Positions 51,054 to 57,480 of a DNA stretch of 64,000 bases are shown in pieces. The notes under the pieces were generated by a model. The model did not search any database. It was not told the origin of the DNA and was given only the letters and a program-made list of their open reading frames with translations. Each line of letters opens with the position of its first letter. Position 1 is the stretch's first letter. A program made the translations under genes and the position numbers. This DNA is from Chitinophagaceae bacterium (GTDB taxonomy: Bacteria > Bacteroidota > Bacteroidia > Chitinophagales > Chitinophagaceae). The stretch lies in the NCBI GenBank assembly GCA_016710165.1, contig JADJLJ010000001.1, positions 1,364,001 to 1,428,000 of the forward strand, written 5' to 3'.

Positions 51054-51956
51054 ATGGTAAAAATTCCCCCTTATTTAAAAAAAGGCGACTGCATCGGTAT
51101 TACCTGCCCGGCCGGTTATATGGCCGCCCAAAAAGCACAGGCCTGCATCCATACCCTCCAGGGCTGGGGCTTTGAAGTGATGGTGGGCAAGACCCTGGGC
51201 AGCCGGTCGAAGAACTATTTCAGCGCCCCCGATGAACAGCGGCGGGATGAACTGCAGGCCATGCTGGACGATGCTGACATAAAAGCCATCCTCTGCGGCC
51301 GCGGCGGCTACGGGGTGGGCCGCATCATTGACCAGCTGGACTTTACCCGCTTCAAAAAGAACCCCAAGTGGATCATTGGGTTCAGCGATGTTACCGTGCT
51401 GCATGCCCACCTGTTCTCCAAACTGGGCATTGCATCCCTGCATGCGCCCATGGCCTCGGCCTTTAACGAGGGGGAGAATGAATTCATCCGGGCTTTTAAA
51501 AATGCGCTCACGGGTAAAAAAGCTAAGTACACCTGTAAAACACATCCGTTCAACAGGCCCGGAACGGCAAGGGCCGAACTGGTGGGCGGCAACCTTTCCC
51601 TGCTGGCGCATGTAACGGGCACGCCTTCCGATATCAAAACAAAGAACAGGATCCTGTTCCTTGAAGACATCGGCGAACACATCTATAATATCGACCGCAT
51701 GATGTACCAGCTGAAACGGAGCGGAAAATTAGACGGCCTGGCCGGGCTTGTGGTGGGCGGCTTTACCGACATGGCAGACACCGAAAGGCCTTTTGGAAAA
51801 ACGGTGTACCAGTTGATCAAAGAGATCACGGCTGAATACCCTTATCCTGTTTGCTTCAGCTTCCCGGTAAGCCATGGAAAGAAGAATTATGCGCTGAAAG
51901 TGGGTGTGGAGTATAAACTGTCGGTCAATAGGAAAGGAGTATCACTGACTGAATAA
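51054..51956 (+). CDS. LD-carboxypeptidase (peptidase S66), cytosolic form
   Basis: 300 aa, starting directly at the catalytic domain (MVKIPPYLKKGDCIGITCPAGY). It has the serine in IIGFSDVTVLHAH, the glutamate in ILFLEDIGEHIYN, and the histidine in FSFPVSHGKKN. ILCGRGGYGVGRIID matches its paralogue at 46697. Without a signal peptide it should act in the cytosol on recycled muropeptides. The two S66 genes share orientation and flank the T9SS type-B gene, suggesting duplication and later insertion of the repeat protein, or the reverse. Confidence 0.92.
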   Translation: MVKIPPYLKKGDCIGITCPAGYMAAQKAQACIHTLQGWGFEVMVGKTLGSRSKNYFSAPDEQRRDELQAMLDDADIKAILCGRGGYGVGRIIDQLDFTRFKKNPKWIIGFSDVTVLHAHLFSKLGIASLHAPMASAFNEGENEFIRAFKNALTGKKAKYTCKTHPFNRPGTARAELVGGNLSLLAHVTGTPSDIKTKNRILFLEDIGEHIYNIDRMMYQLKRSGKLDGLAGLVVGGFTDMADTERPFGKTVYQLIKEITAEYPYPVCFSFPVSHGKKNYALKVGVEYKLSVNRKGVSLTE

Positions 51957-51968
51957 AGCGGGGAAAAA

Positions 51969-52065
51969 TTTGAACCACAACTTGTCCCGACTTGGTCGTG
52001 GATAGGCACATAGAACACATAGATAAACACATAGCCTGTGTTTCCTATGTTCTATGTGGTTCAAA
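51969..52065. repeat. Interspersed CACATAG palindromic repeat, copy 3, with nested insert
   Basis: Starts TTTGAACCAC and ends TTCTATGTGGTTCAAAA, complements of each other. Right after the first GAACCAC, about 23 bp (CTTGTCCCGACTTGGTCG and flanks) interrupts the arm before ATAGGCACATAG resumes. Copies 1 and 2 lack this insert. Confidence 0.8.
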
Positions 52066-52083
52066 ACATCAAATTTTAAATAC

Positions 52084-52123
52084 AAAAAAGATCCCGGCAA
52101 TAAACTTACCGGGATCTTTTTTT
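52084..52123. terminator. Bidirectional terminator
   Basis: A-run, stem AAGATCCCGG, loop with TAAACTT, stem CCGGGATCTT and a T-run. It lies between the LD-carboxypeptidase (forward) and the catalase operon (reverse) and can end both. Confidence 0.9.
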
Positions 52124-52277
52124 AACTGATCAAAGGCGTACTGAGCTTCTGATCAATTTTTACCAGCAACGCTTCCACTCTTGCCAGTTGTTCGGCAAGC
52201 TGTTCGTTGGTCACTGTTTCTTTTCTTACCACACTCAATGGTTTTTCAATTTCTTTTGTTGCAATTTCGTTTGCCAT
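52122..52277 (-). CDS. Small hypothetical protein downstream of catalase
   Basis: 51 aa from the ATG at 52277: MANEIATKEIEKPLS, then a helical second half (NEQLAEQLARVEALLVKIDQKL) with coiled-coil spacing. It starts 11 nt after the catalase stop and is followed by a strong terminator, so it is likely the second gene of a catalase operon under the same peroxide control. No family is recognised. Confidence 0.6.
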   Translation of the reverse strand: MANEIATKEIEKPLSVVRKETVTNEQLAEQLARVEALLVKIDQKLSTPLIS

Positions 52278-52288
52278 GATCTTTATTT

Positions 52289-53802
52289 TTAAACGGTTAC
52301 TGATTCGTGTTTGGCAGGCATCATCTGCTGCAGTGATTCCATATCGATGCCAAGCCCTTTGGCGATACCCATTCCCAGGCCAATGTCGGCCCGGAAGAAA
52401 TGACAAAGCTGGCGGTTGATGATCTCGTTCTTCTTAGGCCCGCTGATACCACTCATAGCGCCCACCACATTGTTCACCAGGTTTATCTTATCCTGCTGCG
52501 ACAGAACTTCCCGGAAAAAAATGCCCGGCTGTGTATAATGGTCGTTCTCCCCGTCGGCATTCCGGTTATACCAGTCTGCCAGTACGGTATCCAGTTCCCA
52601 GGCCGGCTGCTTATAATTTTCGCTGGCTTCAATATCATCAAAACTGTTGGGGAAATAATTGGGGTTGCTGCCGCCGTTATCATCCACCCGCATCTGCACG
52701 TCACGCTCGTAATTGTTTACGGCAAAGGGGCAACGGTTCACCGGGATCTGTTCGTAATTGCCTCCCAGCCGGTACCGGTGTGCATCGGGATAAGAAAGCA
52801 AACGGCCCTGCAGCATTTTATCGGGCGAATAGCTGATGCCGTCCACCACGTGGGCCGGGGCAAATGCCGATTGCTCAATGCTGGCAAAATAGTTCTTCGG
52901 GTTCTCATTCAGCTCCATCACCCCCACATCGATCAAGGGAAAATCTTTGTGGCTCCACACTTTGGTAAGGTCAAAGGGGTTCCATTTGTATGTCTTTGCC
53001 TGGGCTTCCGTCATCACCTGTATCTTCAGGTTCCAGCTTGGGAATTCTCCCCGGTCAATGGCTTCCACCAGGTCACGCTGGGCAAAATCCATATCCACGG
53101 CCTTCATCTGCGCTGCTTCATTGTTGGTAAAATTCTTTATTCCCTGTGCTGATTTGAAATGAAACTTCACCCAGGCCCGCTCATTGTTTGCATTGACCAT
53201 GCTGAAGGTATGACTGCCATACCCATTCATGTACCGGTATCCATAGGGAGTGCCGCGGTCGCTCATTAAGAACATCACCTGGTGCAGGCTCTCCGGGTTC
53301 AGGCTCCAGTAGTCCCACATCATCGTCGGGCTTTTACAATTTGTGTACGGATCTCTTTTTGTGTATGAATAAAATCGCTGAACTTCTTCGGGTCCTTGAT
53401 GAAGAAGATGGGTGTGTTGTTACCCACCAGGTCCCAGTTGCCGTCTTCGGTATAAAACTTAACTGCAAAGCCGCGGGGGTCACGTTCCGTATCGGCACTT
53501 CCTTTTTCTCCACCCACGGTAGAAAAACGTACCAGCACTTTTGTACGTTTGCCAACGGCGCTGAACAGTTTGGCCTTTGTGTATTTTGAGATATCGTTGG
53601 TGACCGTAAAAGTGCCGAATGCACCGGAACCTTTTGCATGAACAACCCTTTCCGGGATGCGTTCCCGGTTAAAGTGCGCCATTTTCTCATGCAGGATGAA
53701 GTCCTGCAGCAACAAAGGACCCCGGGCACCCACACTCTGGGTGTCTTCATTATAGTAATAAGGTATCCCGGAAGCGGTGGTTAATTTTTTCTTCTTGCTC
53801 AT
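52289..53802 (-). CDS. katA: Haem catalase, one frameshift
   Basis: Breaks down hydrogen peroxide in the cytosol. The catalytic histidine is in RVVHAKGSGAFGTF, the asparagine in DLVGNNTPIFFIKDP, and the haem-ligand tyrosine in LLSYPDAHRYRLG. RFSTVGGEKGSADTERDPRGF is the family signature. The frame breaks at the T-run 53356-53360 (A-run on the coding strand). Adding one base restores HTQKRDPYTN...SPTMMWDYWSLNPES and gives 504 aa, the size of small-subunit catalases. Divergent from oxyR with an 89-bp gap containing an OxyR-type site, so induction by peroxide is expected. Confidence 0.93.
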
Positions 53803-53872
53803 GTTTACTGTTTTAGGGGTTAAAGTTGCTCTTATTTAACTGATAATTTTTATCGATATTTTAAATAACTTC

Positions 53873-53887
53873 ATAGATAAAATCTAT
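53873..53887. promoter_or_regulatory. OxyR/LysR-type operator between katA and oxyR
   Basis: ATAGATAAAATCTAT, an ATAG-N7-CTAT palindrome identical in form to one half of the OxyR consensus. It ends 4 nt before the oxyR ATG and about 70 bp from the katA start, a position suited to autoregulation and divergent control. A second, weaker AT-rich half may lie just upstream (near 53851-53868). Confidence 0.65.
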
Positions 53888-53891
53888 TAGC

Positions 53892-54827
53892 ATGACATTT
53901 ACCCAACTGGCCTATATCGTGGCCATTGACAACTCCCGGCATTTTGCCAAAGCGGCCAGTCAGTGTTTCATCACCCAGCCCACCCTGAGCATGCAGGTAC
54001 AGAAACTGGAGGAGGAACTGGGGCTTAAAATATTCGACCGCACCAAACAGCCGGTTGTACCCACCGAAGCCGGCGCCGCCATCCTTGAGCAGGCAAGAAA
54101 GATCCTGGGCGAAAAAAGTATGATCGAAGAAATTGTGCAGCAGAAAAAAGGGGTCATCACCGGGTTGCTCAAAGTGGGTATCATCCCCACCCTGGCCCCG
54201 TACCTGTTGCCCTTGTTCATCCAGAAATTCATCCGGAAATATCCCCTCGTAAAGCTGTCGGTCACGGAACTCACAACGGAACTCATCATCACCAAACTGA
54301 AGGAAGGAAAAATAGACGTGGGCATACTGGTAACACCGCTTGATGAACAAGGCATAAAAGAACAGCCGCTATTTTATGAAGAGATGGTTGCCTATGTTTC
54401 AAAAAAGGACAAGGCCTTTCAAAAGACCTATATGCTGGCACAGGATATCGATCCCAATCATTTGTGGCTGCTGGAGGAAGGGCATTGTTTCCGGTCGCAG
54501 ATCATCAACCTCTGCGAACTGCGGAAGGCCAGCGCCGAAGGCGGTCATTTTGATTATGAAGCGGGCAGCATTGAAACCCTCCGTCGCCTGGTGGAACAGA
54601 ATGACGGCATCACCATACTGCCCGAACTGGCCACGCTGGACCTTACCGGTAAGCAGATGCAACTGATCCGCCACTTCAAACAACCGGCACCGGTGAGGGA
54701 AGTGAGCATGGTGATACACCGTGATTTTGTGAAGAAAAGACTGGTTGAACTGCTGAAACAATCCATCCTGGATTCATTGCCGGAAAAGATAAAAAAGAAT
54801 AAGCCGAGAAATATCATTGAGATATGA
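53892..54827 (+). CDS. oxyR: Hydrogen-peroxide-sensing LysR-family activator OxyR
   Basis: 311 aa. N-terminal winged helix-turn-helix (residues 1-60: FTQLAYIVAIDNSRHFAKAASQCFITQPTLSMQ). The LysR substrate domain follows (VGIIPTLAPYLLP). The peroxide-sensing pair is in GHCFRSQIINLC, two cysteines nine residues apart as in E. coli C199-C208. Peroxide oxidises them to a disulfide and the protein switches on catalase and other defence genes. The next gene is katA in the divergent direction, which fits. It ends 2 nt from the convergent hydrolase gene. Confidence 0.93.
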   Translation: MTFTQLAYIVAIDNSRHFAKAASQCFITQPTLSMQVQKLEEELGLKIFDRTKQPVVPTEAGAAILEQARKILGEKSMIEEIVQQKKGVITGLLKVGIIPTLAPYLLPLFIQKFIRKYPLVKLSVTELTTELIITKLKEGKIDVGILVTPLDEQGIKEQPLFYEEMVAYVSKKDKAFQKTYMLAQDIDPNHLWLLEEGHCFRSQIINLCELRKASAEGGHFDYEAGSIETLRRLVEQNDGITILPELATLDLTGKQMQLIRHFKQPAPVREVSMVIHRDFVKKRLVELLKQSILDSLPEKIKKNKPRNIIEI

Positions 54828-54829
54828 TC

Positions 54830-55633
54830 TCAGCGAAACAGGCTGTCGAGTTTCTGCCGGAACAACGGAAAATCATTCAGGTCCTGGTGGGTTCCTTTTT
54901 CAATGGTTATGAACTCATCTGTTGGTTTAATGGCGTGTTTGAGTTTTTCTGCACTTCGGTAAGGGATCACGCCGTCATTGGTGCCGTGAAAAATGCTTAC
55001 CGGGCAATGCACGTCTTCTAAAAATCTGAACGTGCGGATCTTGTAGGTCGACATGTATGCTGACGGATAAATGGGCGCATAACAACTGAACAGCGCCGGG
55101 ATGCTGTAATAGGGGGTTTCCAGTATCAGTCTCTTACAGTTTGTTTCTGAAGCAACATAAGCAGCAATGCCGGTGCCGAATGATTTCCCGTAAAGGATGA
55201 TGCTATCCCTGCCATAGCGGCCCGCCGCCATTTTCTGAATCTGCAGTGCCTGTTCATACAATTTCTTTTCGGTGCGCTTGCCGGTGCTCTTGCCAAAACC
55301 GGGGTAATCTTCCATCCATACTTCATAACCGTGCCTGGTGAAGTTGGCGGCAAATTTTGCGTAGCGTTCTATGTTCTGTTTGTTGCCATGAAAGTAAAGC
55401 ACCACTCCCCTTCTTACGGAATCTGTTGGAAAGAATTTTATCATGTTGATGGTATCCGTTTCACTGAAGGGGATATTGATCTCTTCAAAGGGGCCATCAA
55501 ACCGGTACACATATGCATTGGACAATTTCTCGGGGTGAAACAGGAATTTTTCCTGCAGGTAATAGAGTACAATGCCAATGCTGCAGTAGATGATGATGAG
55601 GATCTTTAGCCAGCGGAAGAATGTTCGTTTCAT
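54830..55633 (-). CDS. Membrane-anchored alpha/beta hydrolase (paralogue A)
   Basis: 267 aa. N-terminal anchor (ILIIIYCSIGIVLYYLQEKFLFHPEKL). The hydrolase fold has the oxyanion loop LYFHGNKQN, the nucleophile serine in YGKSFGTG, the acid in HGTNDGVIP, and the histidine in EKGTHQDL. DYPGFGKSTGKRTEKKLYEQA marks the YfhR/BEM46-like group. Substrate unknown. The upstream paralogue at 56263 has the same plan; the two were probably a tandem pair, now separated by a repeat-bounded cassette. Confidence 0.85.
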   Translation of the reverse strand: MKRTFFRWLKILIIIYCSIGIVLYYLQEKFLFHPEKLSNAYVYRFDGPFEEINIPFSETDTINMIKFFPTDSVRRGVVLYFHGNKQNIERYAKFAANFTRHGYEVWMEDYPGFGKSTGKRTEKKLYEQALQIQKMAAGRYGRDSIILYGKSFGTGIAAYVASETNCKRLILETPYYSIPALFSCYAPIYPSAYMSTYKIRTFRFLEDVHCPVSIFHGTNDGVIPYRSAEKLKHAIKPTDEFITIEKGTHQDLNDFPLFRQKLDSLFR

Positions 55634-55640
55634 GGGGATG

Positions 55641-56260
55641 CAAGATACGGGATTCAGGATTCAGGATTCAGGATGCAGGATGCAGGATGCGGGATTCGGG
55701 ATACCGGATGCGGGATACAGGAAAAATACAGGATTTTGTGAGGTAAAGGTACCGGGGTTGACTTATAGATAGTATAGTTTAGGTTTATAAATCAACGACC
55801 ATGAGTTACAAAAACCTTGAAGTCTGGAAATTATCCAGGGAAGTGGTTATAGAAATACATGTAATGTCCTTAACGCTCCCCAGGTTTGAGCAGTTTGAAG
55901 AAGGACAACAAATACGACGTTCTGTAAAATCAGTTAAAAGCAATATTGTGGAAGGCTATGGGCGGCGAAAATACAAACAGGATTTTATCCGGTTTCCCGT
56001 TATTGCAATTGCATCCCTTGATGAAACCATTGACCATCTCGAAACCCTTATAGAAACCAGGTCCCTTACTGACAAGGTCGTATTTGAAAATTTGAACACT
56101 AAACTGATATTCCTGAGCAAGAAGCTCATCAATTTCCTAAAGGCAGTAGAAGAAAAACATAACGAGCCACAATGCAAGTCCTGAATCCTGCATCTTGAAT
56201 CCTGAATCCTGCATCCTGCATCCTGTATCCTGATTCCTGAATCCTGCATCCCGTATCTTG
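55641..56260. mobile_element. Four-helix-bundle cassette flanked by inverted heptamer arrays
   Basis: 620 bp bounded by two arrays of a 7-bp unit (GGATTCA/GGATGCA and variants). The left array reads forward from CAAGATACGGGAT, and the right array is its reverse complement ending ATCCCGTATCTTG, so the outer ends are perfect 13-bp inverted copies within arrays of about 80 bp. Between them is one complete gene (55801-56184). The right end lies 2 nt from the stop codon of hydrolase B and the left end about 7 nt before the start of hydrolase A, so the cassette fills the whole spacer of a tandem gene pair. No target duplication is evident. Confidence 0.75.
55801..56184 (+). CDS. Four helix bundle protein (23S rRNA intervening-sequence protein family)
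   Basis: 127 aa. It begins SYKNLEVWKLSREVVIEI and has the hallmark IRRSVKSVKSNIVEGYGRRKYKQDF, then LDETIDHLETL, four amphipathic helices as in the TIGR02436/S23 family. These proteins were first found inside 23S rRNA intervening sequences and occur in multiple copies in Bacteroidota; the fold forms pentamers and the role is unknown. It is coded opposite to the hydrolase genes around it and lies between the inverted heptamer arrays. Confidence 0.9.
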   Translation: MSYKNLEVWKLSREVVIEIHVMSLTLPRFEQFEEGQQIRRSVKSVKSNIVEGYGRRKYKQDFIRFPVIAIASLDETIDHLETLIETRSLTDKVVFENLNTKLIFLSKKLINFLKAVEEKHNEPQCKS

Positions 56261-56262
56261 TA

Positions 56263-57051
56263 TCAATATTGCAGTATATCCCGTATAAAATTATGATACT
56301 CCGGAAAAGATGGCAGGTTGTTATGCCGGCCGCCCTGTATGCGGATGAGGGTGATCATGCGTGGATTCAGCGCCTGTAGTTTTTCGCTGTTGCTGATGGG
56401 TATCAGCCAGTCACGGGTGCCGTGCAGGATGTAGGTATGGCAGTTTACTCGCTTTATCCATTTATCGGTACGCAGGTGATAACGAAGTACATATTTAACA
56501 GGCAGGATGGGCAGGAAACGTTCAATGGTCTTTTTAAAGCTGAAGTAAGGGGCGTCTAAGATCAGGTAGCGTGGCTTGTTATCGCTGGCAAGCTTGCAGG
56601 CAAACCCGCTGCCCAGGCTTCTGCCGTAAACGATGAGGTGATGCTCCGGGAATTTTGTGAGCAGGTTATTGTAAACAAACTGCATATCGGTGATCATATC
56701 TTTCTCATTCCGCTTGCCGGTGCTTTTGCCGAAACCCCGGTAATCCACCAGCACCACGTCATAATTATAGCGGTAAAAATCCCGGGCATATTTTGCCCAG
56801 CCCTTTATGCTGCGGCTGTTGCCGTGAAAATAAAGGATGAGCCCCAGCGGGTCCTTCACTTTAAAATGCAGCCCGTTGATACGAACCCCCGGTTCCACAT
56901 CAAAGAACAATTCTTCAAACGGTGCATCGTATTTGTAAACAAAATCCTGTTTCAGTTTCTCCGGCTTGAAGATCAGCTTCTCCTGCAGAAAGTATGCAAG
57001 CAGGGAAAGCACCACGATGCCGCCGATGATATAGATAGCGAATTGAAGCAA
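56263..57051 (-). CDS. Membrane-anchored alpha/beta hydrolase (paralogue B)
   Basis: 262 aa. N-terminal anchor (FAIYIIGGIVVLSLLAYFLQEKLIFKPEKL). LYFHGNSRS oxyanion loop, nucleophile in YGRSLGSG, acid in HGTRDWLIP, histidine in GGRHNNLPSF. DYRGFGKSTGKRNEKD aligns with the matching segment of paralogue A. Similar gene order and length point to tandem duplication. The stop codon abuts the inverted array of the four-helix-bundle cassette. Confidence 0.85.
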   Translation of the reverse strand: MLQFAIYIIGGIVVLSLLAYFLQEKLIFKPEKLKQDFVYKYDAPFEELFFDVEPGVRINGLHFKVKDPLGLILYFHGNSRSIKGWAKYARDFYRYNYDVVLVDYRGFGKSTGKRNEKDMITDMQFVYNNLLTKFPEHHLIVYGRSLGSGFACKLASDNKPRYLILDAPYFSFKKTIERFLPILPVKYVLRYHLRTDKWIKRVNCHTYILHGTRDWLIPISNSEKLQALNPRMITLIRIQGGRHNNLPSFPEYHNFIRDILQY

Positions 57052-57057
57052 GTGTTA

Positions 57058-57150
57058 GTTTATGGTTTGTAGTTTATAGTTTGTAGTTATTCGCACTCTG
57101 TTAAATTAAGTATTCTCCTCTTAACTACAAACTACAAACCATAAACTACA
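57058..57150. repeat. AT-rich inverted repeat of TTTGTAGTTTATGG words
   Basis: Left arm GTTTATGGTTTGTAGTTTAT and following, right arm TAACTACAAACTACAAACCA and following; the arms are complementary over about 28 nt with a loop of roughly 32 nt. It fills the gap between the rhodanese stop and the hydrolase B start and probably ends the rhodanese transcript. Confidence 0.75.
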
Positions 57151-57154
57151 AATC

Positions 57155-57457
57155 TCAAACCCCAAACTCCTTCCTCCATGCTTCTGTTCCGCCGATAAGG
57201 TTTATAAGATTCGTGAAATGAAATTTCTCCTGCAGCCGCTGGATGGCGATCTGGCTGCGGATGCCTTTGCGGCAGTAAAGGATGACCGGCTTATCGGTGA
57301 TTATTCTATCTGCAAGCCGGGTGATGTCGCCCAGGGGGATCAGCTCGCCCCCGATATTGAACGCAGCATGTTCATCGGGTTCCCGCACATCGATCAGTTG
57401 AATATCTTCCCCGCTGTTGAGTTTTTGTTTCAGTGCGGATGCTGTGATGGACTGCAT
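57155..57457 (-). CDS. Rhodanese-like sulfurtransferase
   Basis: 100 aa, a single rhodanese domain: IQLIDVREPDEHAAFNIGGELIPLGDI and the active-site cysteine in ILYCRKGIRSQIA (CRKGIR loop), then GGTEAWR. Such small proteins carry persulfide sulfur on the cysteine. It lies 23 nt downstream of kup on the same strand and may be cotranscribed. Confidence 0.9.
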   Translation of the reverse strand: MQSITASALKQKLNSGEDIQLIDVREPDEHAAFNIGGELIPLGDITRLADRIITDKPVILYCRKGIRSQIAIQRLQEKFHFTNLINLIGGTEAWRKEFGV

Positions 57458-57480
57458 ACGGTCAGGTTTTGGAGCATGGA

